From NCBI GenBank assembly GCA_002786025.1, contig NHNW01000025.1, forward strand, positions 124,001 through 188,000: 64,000 nt of DNA, written 5' to 3'. The notes beneath the pieces are model-generated. The model was not told the origin of the DNA. It searched no databases and saw only the letters and a program-made list of their open reading frames with translations. Below, one piece after another: positions 43,158-52,645 of this stretch. Positions within the stretch are counted from its first letter, which is position 1, and the number at the start of each line of letters is the position of its first letter. This DNA comes from Zasmidium citrigriseum. Lineage: Eukaryota; Ascomycota; Dothideomycetes; Mycosphaerellales; Mycosphaerellaceae. The translations under genes were made by a program, and so were the position numbers.

Positions 43158-44822
43158 ATGGATCTGGTATCCATCTTTCTCCTTAATCATAGGCTTCCTG
43201 TCCTGAAACGAGACTTGTTGGGCACATTCACAAAAATACTTCGTCCGACGGCTGGATCCGCGGCGAAAGACGCTGCAAAACATTGTGACGGGCCAGAGCA
43301 GAACGAAATCAACACGCAGGAACGGACGATAGTCCTTGATGACCGGCACGATGACGATGACTGTTCGACAGCAGAGCATCAAGCAAGTGTTGAAGATCCA
43401 CCCCTGAACCAGCAACCATCACAGGAACAACAGCCTGTACAACTCACCTTCGAACAAGCACAGGCCTACCGCAATGCAACGTGCATTCGTTTCGAATCAT
43501 CGGACGACGTTGATGACTATACGTTCGGCCCAGCTCGCTTCGTACCTGGATTCGATGGTGTAAAGCAGTGTGCAGCTCTTGTGGTGCCTATGAACCTCTC
43601 TGAGAAAATCCAGCACGCAATCAGAATGCAGAGGGCATACGTCAAAGAAGAGAGGTACGGAGAGGCTCAGGAACGAAAGATCCACGATTGTGATCTCAAG
43701 ATCAGGGAAGAGCTTTCTGAGTTCAAGACCCGTGCTTCGGAGTATATGGCAGAGGATGGTGAGCCCGATGAGGTGACGGAAAGAAATCTTGAAAGTCTGG
43801 ATGCCGCTATCAAGGTCTTGGAAAGAGCCAGCGACAATTTACAGCAGAAGAAGCTCCGCCTGGAGTGTGAGCTCGAGTGGAAGGCAAGACTTGTGAGAGA
43901 AGCTTTTGCTGACGTCTCGGCATGCCTTGAAGAAGCATTTGTAGAGGCTTGCTTGATGGAACCCGAAGAGGAGACCGAACAGCCGTTGGAGGAATATGAT
44001 GTGCAGGAGCAGTTCAAAGAGGCCCGCCGTGAACTGCAGAGGGAAGCTGGAGACGACGATTCATGCGCCAGTTTCGACTACTCCCCACCATCGCTCGATT
44101 CGCCCGTACAGGAAGTGTTTGAAGAACCGGAGCCGGTGGACGAGGAACAGTCGAGGAAGAATGATCTCCTCCGTGCTGTCTGGGAGGCAGCGGATCGCGT
44201 CAAGCAGAACCAAGCCTGGTTCGACAGCAAAGAGCAAGAGCAAGTCCTGGACGAGGCACAATGCCACCGAGAAGAGGTGGAAGGCCGGCCGGCTCGCTAT
44301 GAGTCTCGAGAGCATTTCGACCTTCACTGGGTGTCTGCGAATCGGGATTTCACACGCTGTCTCATCGAAGCTGAAGAAGCTTACTCTGAAGCTAAGGCGG
44401 CTGCAATCAAGGAGGGGATCCAGTTTCAAGCTGACAACACGTCGTCGTACTATGGGCCTTGTTATCCAGTCAGCCAGGAGATTGATGTCGAGGCCGCAGC
44501 CGATTGGGTGGCACCAAGAGTCGATGGCTGGCTGGAAAAGGTTCCAGATGGAGCTGAACCGGATGAGAAAAGAAGCGAGGCTGATGCTGATGAGTGGGAT
44601 TTCAACGAGCCCGACTTCTCTGATAGCATTAGCTGTGTTGAGTTCTGCAGCAAGCAGCGGAAGAAGATTGACAACTGGTGGCGGGACTGCTTGTTGGCTC
44701 AGAAGGAGATGTCTGAACGTTTGTTATTGGAAGAGTCTGCTCATGCAGATGGTGATCAGGAGGAAGACTCTCGTGAAGAAGATATCCAGGGAGAGGAAGG
44801 TCAGCTAGTCATTGGTCAGTAA
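43158..44822 (+). CDS. coiled-coil family protein B (unknown)
   Basis: Single exon, 554 residues. The start MDLVSIFLLNHRLPVLKRDL aligns with copy A, and the two share the most similarity along their whole length. The conserved block is YTFGPARFVPGFDGVKQCAAL (about residues 121-141); an Asp/Glu-rich region precedes it. Coiled-coil-like helices run from about 145 to 300 and from 330 to 460. The C-terminal motif is DFSDSISCVEFCSKQRKKID, followed by an acidic tail of about 50 residues absent in copies A and C. It lies in tandem behind copy A and ends 305 bases from the stop of DUF6590-B, which runs towards it. Function unknown. Confidence 0.82.
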   Translation: MDLVSIFLLNHRLPVLKRDLLGTFTKILRPTAGSAAKDAAKHCDGPEQNEINTQERTIVLDDRHDDDDCSTAEHQASVEDPPLNQQPSQEQQPVQLTFEQAQAYRNATCIRFESSDDVDDYTFGPARFVPGFDGVKQCAALVVPMNLSEKIQHAIRMQRAYVKEERYGEAQERKIHDCDLKIREELSEFKTRASEYMAEDGEPDEVTERNLESLDAAIKVLERASDNLQQKKLRLECELEWKARLVREAFADVSACLEEAFVEACLMEPEEETEQPLEEYDVQEQFKEARRELQREAGDDDSCASFDYSPPSLDSPVQEVFEEPEPVDEEQSRKNDLLRAVWEAADRVKQNQAWFDSKEQEQVLDEAQCHREEVEGRPARYESREHFDLHWVSANRDFTRCLIEAEEAYSEAKAAAIKEGIQFQADNTSSYYGPCYPVSQEIDVEAAADWVAPRVDGWLEKVPDGAEPDEKRSEADADEWDFNEPDFSDSISCVEFCSKQRKKIDNWWRDCLLAQKEMSERLLLEESAHADGDQEEDSREEDIQGEEGQLVIGQ

Positions 44823-44966
44823 GAGGTCAGTCAGAAAGAAGATAGTAAGATCAACCATGCCTTCACGTCTTTATGTTCAGCAACATGTGCATGTGGATTA
44901 ATTGCAGTCGTCTCTTATTAGTATTGACATATGATGTTGGTAGTTATGGAAATGAGCAAAGTTTCA

Positions 44967-44977
44967 GGGGGGGGGGG
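44967..44977. repeat. G11 homopolymer
   Basis: Eleven consecutive G on the plus strand between coiled-coil-B and DUF6590-B. Length is likely to vary between isolates and between sequencing runs. Confidence 0.85.
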
Positions 44978-45013
44978 AAATCGTTTCAATCTATGGGGAA
45001 AGGGGGACACTCA

Positions 45014-45058
45014 CCTCTGCCAAAGCCGCCTCTCGTGAAGCCGCCTCTGCTGAAGTCA
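45014..45058. repeat. 3 x 15-nt imperfect tandem repeat (RGG-like on minus strand)
   Basis: Units CCTCTGCCAAAGCCG, CCTCTCGTGAAGCCG and CCTCTGCTGAAGTCA follow each other. Read on the minus strand in one frame they give FSRGGFTRGGFGRG, an RGG-box-like peptide, directly followed by GTGAGT. It lies 70 bases past the DUF6590-B stop. Confidence 0.75.
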
Positions 45059-45127
45059 TCTCAATGTAATCTCATCTGCTGCTCTCATCCGTGTCAATCT
45101 CAGTCAAAAATACGTCCACAAATCACC

Positions 45128-46075
45128 TCATATCTTCGGCTTAGGCTCATCAGGCTCCCAAGCCTGCTGCTTCGCAATCTCATTGCGACGCTCGTACAGA
45201 GCCATGAGCCGCTTGAACGAAGCCTCATCCATGCGTCCCACAAACGAAATGTGCTCGGCGCAGTCGACCCTCGTGCCTCCGGTGATCTGAATGCAGCTAG
45301 TATCCTTCATGGGTTTACTGGGGTCATACGTCTCGACCTCGATGGGCTGGTACTTACCGGCATTGCGGAACTTCTTCTCGCCCTTGTTCATCACGCACAC
45401 GTACTCGAACTGGAGCGTTCCTTTCTTGTGGCCCACGCCTTTGCCTTCGAAAGTGTACATCTCGAGACAGAAGAGACTGTTCTGGTGCTTGTGGATGATG
45501 GCCATCAGTCGACGCTTGGAGAAGACGGGGCCTTCGCAAGTGACCTTCAGGCGAGGGTGGGTCACCTTGTTGTTTGGGTTCAGGTTGGCCTTGTGGCACG
45601 GCAGTGCAATGATCTGGCCGAGTTTGAAGTCGTTGACAGTGCGCAACGTGCGGATGCAGGTCTTGCTGTTGATGGCCTGGTTGTAAGTGGTGACGTTGGT
45701 GTTGATCGTTGGGCACGCACTGCCCTGCCAGGGATCCTGCTGTTGGTCTTCTGGCGGCCGAGGGCCAAGTGAAGGATCGTAGCAGTCACTAGGTGCACGA
45801 GGTGGCTGCATTGGTTGACCGATGTTGAGGTTTTGCATGGCTGATGCCATGCCGCCCGGATCGACTCGAGAGGCTTGGGCGTTGATGGCGCTCTTCATCA
45901 TGAAAGTGCGAGGAGCACCGCGATTTGGAGCAACAGTTCTTGGTCTGAATGGAGTCTGTGGGGTCGCAGTTGGGGCTGGGGTGCGGTTAGGTATTGGTGT
46001 GGATGGGCCGCGGCGAGGAGCCTGACTGCCCGCCGTGCTCGAGGGGTTCCAGCCTGGAGTCTTGCTGAGTACCAT
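45128..46075 (-). CDS. DUF6590-like protein B
   Basis: Single exon, 315 residues from the ATG at 46075 (MVLSKTPGW); the frame is open upstream but the TATA box at 46172-46179 favours this start. Residues 1-140 are Pro/Arg/Thr-rich and disordered-looking. The core (about 150-300) has LGQIIALPCHKANLNPNNK, CEGPVFSKRRLMAIIHKH, LFCLEMYTFEGKG and QITGGTRVDCAEHISFVGR, matching DUF6590-A position by position in the motifs. A short stretch, SAMQNLNIGQ, also resembles ANVNLNQNG of copy A. It is head-to-head with coiled-coil-C across 418 bases. Function unknown. Confidence 0.82.
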   Translation of the reverse strand: MVLSKTPGWNPSSTAGSQAPRRGPSTPIPNRTPAPTATPQTPFRPRTVAPNRGAPRTFMMKSAINAQASRVDPGGMASAMQNLNIGQPMQPPRAPSDCYDPSLGPRPPEDQQQDPWQGSACPTINTNVTTYNQAINSKTCIRTLRTVNDFKLGQIIALPCHKANLNPNNKVTHPRLKVTCEGPVFSKRRLMAIIHKHQNSLFCLEMYTFEGKGVGHKKGTLQFEYVCVMNKGEKKFRNAGKYQPIEVETYDPSKPMKDTSCIQITGGTRVDCAEHISFVGRMDEASFKRLMALYERRNEIAKQQAWEPDEPKPKI

Positions 46076-46171
46076 GGTGCTTGTGGTTGTCAGATTCTGT
46101 TGGTGGAATGAAAGTTCTGTCGGGGGAAAGGGTAGGGATAAATGTAGGAGGCCATGTGTGGGAGCAGCGGC

Positions 46172-46179
46172 GTTATATG
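46172..46179 (-). promoter_or_regulatory. TATA-like box of DUF6590-B
   Basis: The minus strand reads CATATAAC, about 100 bases upstream of the ATG at 46075. Confidence 0.4.
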
Positions 46180-46342
46180 TGTGACTGGCGTACATCGAAC
46201 GCTCAATAGCGTTGACTGAAGTGTTGTGGCACGACACTCAAGAATGTCATAGTACAAGGATTTACAATGTGTTGTTTGGTGATGGACAAAGAAACGAGGT
46301 GTTGTACGACACAGCAAGTAACAACGCTTTGTCCAGAGGCAG

Positions 46343-46350
46343 TATATTTA
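46343..46350 (+). promoter_or_regulatory. TATA-like box of coiled-coil-C
   Basis: TATATTTA on the plus strand, about 145 bases upstream of the ATG at 46494. Confidence 0.35.
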
Positions 46351-46493
46351 CCTGGGGGTTAGATCAGCCATACTGTCTTTCCTTCCTCACAGAATTCAGC
46401 TTCTTTGGAAAACGACATTACGGAAACCCCTTGACCAACACACAAATCGAGAGTACGAGAACGCACTTACCAACACACAAACCGAGAGCAACC

Positions 46494-47948
46494 ATGGACG
46501 CAGTAATCTACGCTGCGATTGGGATCGCCTTGTTGATGAGGTATCACCGCAACATCAAGAAGAACAAGCAACGAACTGAGTCGACGTCAGCTCATGAGGA
46601 CGGCTCGCAGAACAACCACTCACTTCATCAACACCGCGGTACACAGACTGAAGATGATGCCGTCGAGTCTGCTTTCCAAGACAACTGCGAGATGGCCGAT
46701 GAGCCTGTCGGGCAGTTGACGCCAGAAGCCGATGGCGACGCCGATGCCCAGCAAGCCGACGACCTGCAAGCCCTGCGAGAGCAAGCCTATGTTGACTTCA
46801 TGATGGCCGATGACAGTGATTTCACGGCAGGCCCAGCTCGATTCGTAGTTGCTTCAGATGGCGTCCAAGACTGTGGAGCGCTGTTGGTACCGATTCCCTT
46901 GTGCCAGGACATTCAAGAGCTTATTGAGGAGCAGCGAACATATGCCAACCAAGAGCAAGTCACCAGCCAAGAGCTTTCGGCGCTCGCAAGACTTGAGGGC
47001 AAGACTAAGCTCGAGATCAGCAACTATGAGCTTCGCATTAGCCAAGCCAAGGAGACTGGAGCCGACGCCGAGGGCATTTCGTCGATGCAAGACAAGCTTG
47101 ACAACCTTCGACTCATGCTCGAAGATGTGAAGGTTCGACAAGAGACCGCCAATGAGCAATTGGCTTCGGAAGCAATGAATCTGCGCAACTGCCAAGCCTG
47201 CGTCAACAAGGCTCTTGAGGAGGCCTTCGTTGCTGCGGCGCTAGCTGCACCGCCAAGTGAAGAGCCCATTCCTGCAATGCAAGACCTTGACCTGCAAGAA
47301 GAGTATGCGGCTTTCTGCCAGCGACAGCAAGAGGTCGATGATGACCCACCACACGTAGAGCCATTAGAGATTTGCGGTGATGAGGTCTTCGAAGTGACAA
47401 ATGACCATTTGACGCCAGAGGAGTTGCTGCCCTACGAGATCCGAGACGCTTTCTACGCCGCACGAGACCAGCTGCTCGATGCTCAGAGGCACTTCGACCG
47501 CCGCGAGATCGACCGTGAGACAGCCCGCCAAACGACAGAAGCGACCGACGAAGAGTTCGACGTTCAATGGGTGCAACGATTCCGCGAGCTTACCACTGAG
47601 CTGATCGACGCCGAAGCTGTCTTTACAGCAGCCAGGGCCGCAGCCCTTGAAGCCCAGGTCGAGATCCAAGATGATGACCAGTGGTCCATGTTCGTCGACA
47701 GAGAAGACGATGGATATCCTTTGAGCCATGAAGATGGTTGTATTGCTTCGGCACCGCGAAGCAGCATCGACAAGTGGCGAGATGCGATTCCATTTGATGC
47801 CGATCCAGAGCATGCAGTTGATGCCGGAGGTGTTGATATTGACGAGTGGGATGCCAGAGATGTGGACGTGAGTGATAGCTGCAGCTGTGTCGAGACTGGC
47901 CCGTACCGGGCCAAGATCGATGAGATGCGGCAGAGGGCTGGTGTTTGA
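46494..47948 (+). CDS. coiled-coil family protein C with N-terminal hydrophobic segment
   Basis: Single exon, 484 residues from ACCATGG, the shortest copy. Unlike A and B it starts with a hydrophobic helix (MDAVIYAAIGIALLMRYHRN) followed by basic residues, a possible membrane anchor. The family block is FTAGPARFVVASDGVQDCGAL (about 110-130). Helical charged regions follow (about 135-260 and 330-420), including FDVQWVQRFRELTTELIDAE, equivalent to FDLYWVKRNQELTRELINAE in copy A. The C-terminal motif is DVSDSCSCVETGPYRAKIDE. The segment between the second helix and the C-terminal motif is shorter than in A and B. It is divergent from DUF6590-B. Function unknown. Confidence 0.82.
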   Translation: MDAVIYAAIGIALLMRYHRNIKKNKQRTESTSAHEDGSQNNHSLHQHRGTQTEDDAVESAFQDNCEMADEPVGQLTPEADGDADAQQADDLQALREQAYVDFMMADDSDFTAGPARFVVASDGVQDCGALLVPIPLCQDIQELIEEQRTYANQEQVTSQELSALARLEGKTKLEISNYELRISQAKETGADAEGISSMQDKLDNLRLMLEDVKVRQETANEQLASEAMNLRNCQACVNKALEEAFVAAALAAPPSEEPIPAMQDLDLQEEYAAFCQRQQEVDDDPPHVEPLEICGDEVFEVTNDHLTPEELLPYEIRDAFYAARDQLLDAQRHFDRREIDRETARQTTEATDEEFDVQWVQRFRELTTELIDAEAVFTAARAAALEAQVEIQDDDQWSMFVDREDDGYPLSHEDGCIASAPRSSIDKWRDAIPFDADPEHAVDAGGVDIDEWDARDVDVSDSCSCVETGPYRAKIDEMRQRAGV

Positions 47949-50476
47949 GAGCTAGTAGTGAGTCTTTTTCCTTTTTGATTTCGTCATGCAATTCAATTGT
48001 TTTCGCCCACAATGTTTCAATCTTCATTTCATCTTGTCGTTCCCTCAAGATTGTCTCGTCGAGGTTGCACGTACCCGCAATTGCCTTGATATCGAAATTA
48101 GGTCTCCAGTAGTGCGTGATGGAGGGCAGTAGCAGCCATTCCGCACGTAGTATGTAGAACTACGTTTCGCAGGACCAAATCTGACATGCCAGTAATGGGC
48201 AGCTTGGAGCCCTTCGCCCATCGACAAAGACGAAGCTCCCACAGTGTCCACGCAGCGAGAAGATGTCTTCGTGGATGAGGTATTGTCGTCCGAGGCCTAA
48301 CATCAACGAAAGTTGACGCCGCTCCAACATCGTTCCAAGTAGAAAGCAACTGGCGTAGTCCGCAAAGTCGGGAAATCCGAGCACACTCTCGAGATGACTT
48401 CCAATTTGGGAGAGGCATCAGTGAGAGATTAATCAGCAGTCCAGTAAAGAGTGGTGCCTGCTGAGATACCAGGTGAGAGTTGGGTTGGTCCTGGTGGCTG
48501 TCTGCGATGGCCGGAACTCTCCAACATAAGCCGAAAGCTTCAGGGAGACGCCGGAACAAGTGACAGAAGACAGCCCTTGGTGTCACGGCCAACTCTTTTG
48601 ATTGAGGTTCGGCGACACACAACCAGGTCGCCGGGAGCTGCAGATGATGAGGCGTGCCGATGCATTGACAGCTGTTGCTTGGCATGCGATCAGATAGGAA
48701 TATGCGCCAGAAGCCATCTAATCAATGCGTTGTCTTTGCAGCCTTTTCGATAGTATTGGCGAGTGATTTCCATCATGCAAGCCGCTACATTCGTTGATTG
48801 AATGTCTCAACTTGAGCTGAAGATGACATGCAGTTGGTCCTGATATTCAACAATCCTGGTCATTGTGGAAAGTTTCCGTTGCGTCGGAGTGAGTTGCTTC
48901 ATGGTTCATCGTTCTTATCCGAACCGCGTTCTAGACTGCCAGTCGGATGTGAGGGGCGTGTTGGTAGAGTGAGAGGATTCCCAGCTTGAACCAGCCAGAT
49001 CAAACCAACATTTCCAACACATTGGTCGAATATCTCCGGATCGAAACGTAGACAGCTGTCGGTAGTCATGGACGGAGATGCTGGATGAGGTGGCATTCGT
49101 CAGCTCGTACACGGTCTACCATGCTCTCTGGGTATTCCGGCAGACAAGATTTCCAGACCGTAAGAGCAGGCCAAGGCCGCAACATGCCTCAGCCAAAGAC
49201 GCGCCCAACAGGCCTGCTCACACGGCAAAGTTCCATGGCCGCTTGTGCATGCGGTCGAGCAGCGCTTATGCGTCATGACCGGCCTTTCTCGCAGTTGGTG
49301 ATGTCTGTAAGGCGGGATTGCTGTAGAGCTAGGAGAAGCTCGTCGGGATCAGACCCAATCGCAGGGCCAAAAGCGCAGCGCGTCGGATGAGAGGACCGAA
49401 AGACGGCCTTCAGATGCTGGAGTCTGCAGCCCTATTGCACACAGTCGCCGGTTGTAGTTGGTGCCCGCCGGCGATGTGCAGATTCTCACCACGTTGCGCA
49501 GGGCGGCGTCCAGCATGGCGCTCCTTCGATCCCGCAGCTGGTGGGCGGCGTGCTCAATGTAGTCTCAATGCTCATAAACAAAGGCCGACTCACGTCTCAT
49601 CGACGACGCGCTCCTGTTGATCGCAGACGGGCGCCTCGCTGAGCCTGAGACGACCACTCCGCCGTGCCTGGGAACCGCCCGATACTGTGCGTCGCGCATG
49701 TTTCATTGCCAACAACCACCGTCGTCACGGCGCTTAATTGGCCCACGTCTCTGCTGGCCCCAACACGCCCACTCCCTCGATCAATCTCAGCCGTACGGAG
49801 CTCGGTCGTTGGCAGCCTTCGCTCGTCGAGCCCTCGCCGTGCTCCTGACCACGACGTCGCCGTCGCTGTGTGTCTGGCAACGAAAAAGCAGGCGTGGTCG
49901 AAGCAGACGATCGTCATTACTCGTACTGCACCGCGGCGTCATTCCCGGGGCAAGAGAGAGGCTTGGCGGCGTCGGCCTTTGGCAGCTGGAGACTGAAAGA
50001 TCACCTAGCCTGCTGACACGCGAGCGCTAGCACCGGCGACGACGTGGTGGAGCCCTTCAGCAGCGCTGTGCCGCCGCTGGACCTCACCTTGCCATTCTTC
50101 CCTTTCCATACCGTACCACCGCCAGCATCACCACCACCGACTCCCATCTCGGCCACCCTCCCACCGGATCCCTCGCGGCGACACAAAGCTATTGTTGCGG
50201 CGGCCTGCATACGCACCCACTCGCTCGCTCGAAACAGCCCTCCCCGCCGGTTTCAACTGCATATTAACGTCTCAGCGCCGCCTATACAACACTGCGTCAC
50301 CCTGCGCGATTCCCGCTCGCAGACCGCGGTACCAACCCAACGTCAGCCCGTCGATCCCAGCTGAATCGTGTCCATAGGCTGTCAAGAGGGCCACGAGCAC
50401 CTCTTCGACAGCCGCCCTCTCTCTGCCCATCGTGGCCGACCAACACCTCTCTCTCGACCCTAACGACCGCTCCAAT
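47949..50476. other. long intergenic region (2.5 kb), possible gene debris
   Basis: No intact gene is supported. At 48045-48480 the minus strand shows open pieces in different frames that look like broken coding sequence (described separately). From about 50040 onwards the sequence is C-rich on the plus strand, fitting the long leader and promoter of the MAPKK gene. Confidence 0.5.
48045..48480 (-). pseudogene. possible frameshifted coding remnant
   Basis: Minus-strand pieces in shifted frames read like protein: LLINLSLMPLPNWKSSREC, then LGFPDFADYASCFLLGTMLE and HEDIFSLRGHCGSFVFVDGR, then AAHYWHVRFGPAKRSSTYYV. No start, splice set or known domain joins them. It could be chance or the remains of a gene lost next to the accessory block. 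Confidence 0.2.
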
Positions 50477-52096
50477 ATGGCCTCTCCCGCGCCCTTGCTA
50501 CGGCCGCCGATTCCAGGCCAAGGCCGGCAGCAGTCTGGCAGCAGGGTGCCACGGTTAGGCCTGGCAATACCTGCCTCGCCAAATCAAAGACCTGTCAACA
50601 GTGCTGCTGCCCCGCCAATGTCTGAAAACACCGCTCTCCCACCGCTGTCCATCCCGACCAGACAGCAGCCACCGAAGCTTCAATTAGCTACCCCAATGGG
50701 CTCTTCACAGACTCCACAAGAGAACGCTCAAGGCCGAAGACGAGGGCCTCCACTGCAGATAGCTCCTGGCTTGTCTGCGAGTGGAGGCAGCAGTGATGAC
50801 TCTGCACATAGCCGGACGGGCAGCTTTGGTGCGAGTACTACAAACCCTACATCCTCAGCGGCGTCGTCATACTCGGCACTCAATTTCATGGAAATGCTTC
50901 GAGACAACAAGGACCCTCAGTCGGCAACAGGCTCATTATACAGCAGCAGCTCAGCACATTCGGGCGTAGGTATGGAGCGTGGAGACAGCATGCAGGGTAT
51001 CTTGCCGGATCTGGAGAAGCTGTCGCTGGAGAAAGGCAGGCCATTGGATGTTGAAGATTTGGATGATGCTGGCTGGAAAGCTGCAAAGAAAGAGGGACGT
51101 ATTGTGGAGCTTGGGAGCTTAGGTGAAGGAGCAGGTGGTGCTGTGACTAGGTGCATATTGAAGGGCGGGAAGACTGTCTTTGCACTGAAGGTAAAATTGT
51201 GGTACCACTGTGTATTGGCTGATTCACTAACTTGCCACAGATTATCACGACCGACCCGAACCCCGATGTTAAGAAGCAGATAGTTCGTGAGCTCTCGTTC
51301 AACAAGTCTTGCGCATCTGCCCATATCTGCCAATACTACGGTGCCTTCATGGACGACACAAGCGGCACCATTGGAATCAGTATGGAGTTCTGCGAAGGCG
51401 GCTCGCTGGACAGCGTATATCGAGAGGTCAAGAAGCTTGGCGGTAGAACGGGAGAAAAGGTTCTGGGCAAGGTGGCAGAAGGTGTCCTGAACGGACTCAC
51501 ATACCTGCACGGCCACCGGATCATACACCGAGACATCAAGCCATCCAATATCCTCCTCACACGGAAAGGAGAGGTGAAGCTCTGCGACTTTGGCGTGAGT
51601 GGAGAGTTTGGAACCAAAGGCGATGCGAATACGTTCATTGGCACCAGCTATTACATGGCCCCCGAACGGATTACTGGCCAGAGCTACACTATCACTAGCG
51701 ACGTCTGGAGCTTGGGTGTAACACTGCTCGAAGTTGCGCAACATCGCTTCCCCTTCCCAGCTGACGGCACCGAAATGAACCCCAGAGCTGGACTCATTGA
51801 TCTTTTGACATATATCGTCCGACAGCCAATCCCGAAGCTGAAGGACGAGCCCGAGAACAACCTCACTTGGAGTCCTAACTTTAAGTACTTCATTGAGTGC
51901 TGGTAAGTTGACCTCACTGACTATGGCAAGAAACATACTGACATCCTCTAGTCTTGAAAAGGACTCAACAAGGAGAGCAACACCTTGGCACATCATGAAG
52001 CACCCTTGGATGGTTGAAATGAAGACGAAACGGGTCGACATGACACAATTTTTGAAAACGGTTTGGGACTGGCCAGAGGAGAAGACTGAAGCGTAA
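50477..52096 (+). CDS. mkkA: MAP kinase kinase, Mkk1/Mkk2 (cell wall integrity) type
   Basis: Exons 50477-51190, 51241-51902 and 51952-52096 give 506 residues; the first ATG of the frame ([14 protein letters not shown]) is used. The Pro/Ser-rich N terminus of about 210 residues is followed by the kinase domain. Kinase motifs are the glycine loop [12 protein letters not shown] with the ATP-binding Lys, [17 protein letters not shown], an activation loop ending [14 protein letters not shown], and [32 protein letters not shown] and the [18 protein letters not shown] insertion are typical of filamentous-fungal Mkk2/MkkA, the dual-specificity kinase between Bck1 and Slt2/MpkA. It acts in the cytoplasm in cell wall stress signalling. 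Gene symbol by analogy with Aspergillus. Confidence 0.94.
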
Positions 52097-52645
52097 ATGT
52101 CACACAATGAACAAAATGAGAAGGGAGGTCTTTTGAGGCACAGCATTTTCGGAGGCGTTGCTTCACTCCTTCAAGTGGGCGTGGGCTTTGCATGGCGAGA
52201 GGAGCAAGGAACAACACGAATTCTGCCGCCATGTAGAAATTGATAACATGGAGCGCGCAATACTTTCTCGATCTATCAAGTAATAATGCAAGAGCATGAT
52301 TATTCGACTTCCTCGCATTTCAAGACGGTGTGAAACTTGCTCAAGATAAGGTTCGTTAGCGCAGATACGGAGTTCGCAAAAGCGACGACAGCCCTGGAGG
52401 GGACGACGTGAAATCCTTCTGGTCAAGCTAAAGCGCTGCTCGCGCGAGGCGTCCAACTCCCACTCAAATGTAGCTGCCTGTTCTGTGTCTCTATCTTCTC
52501 AGGTCCGAACCCCGCCAATCTTTGTACGAGGATCGACCTTGTTTTCGACACAGCTTACAAGTGAGAGGCTGAAACTGGCATCTTATCATCTCAACCTCGA
52601 TCCAAGCCATTGAAATCCATCAAGATCACACGCCGGCCGTGAGAT
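52097..52645. other. intergenic between MAPKK and hydrolase
   Basis: 3' flank of the kinase gene and promoter of the hydrolase. Nothing specific is seen. Confidence 0.55.

Larger units (their letters stand above)
44823..45127. other. convergent intergenic with G11 run and 15-nt repeats
   Basis: Contains an 11-base G homopolymer (44967-44977) and three imperfect 15-base repeats (45014-45058), described separately. No gene is supported. Confidence 0.6.
46076..46493. other. bidirectional promoter region B
   Basis: Between DUF6590-B and coiled-coil-C, with a TATA box for each direction (46172-46179 minus, 46343-46350 plus). By eye I see no long sequence shared with bidirectional region A. Confidence 0.5.

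Noticed and set aside
50917..52146. 409-codon open frame on the minus strand
   Set aside because: It lies antisense to the MAPKK exons, spans its introns without signs of its own splicing, and has no domain; it is a shadow of the kinase codon usage.
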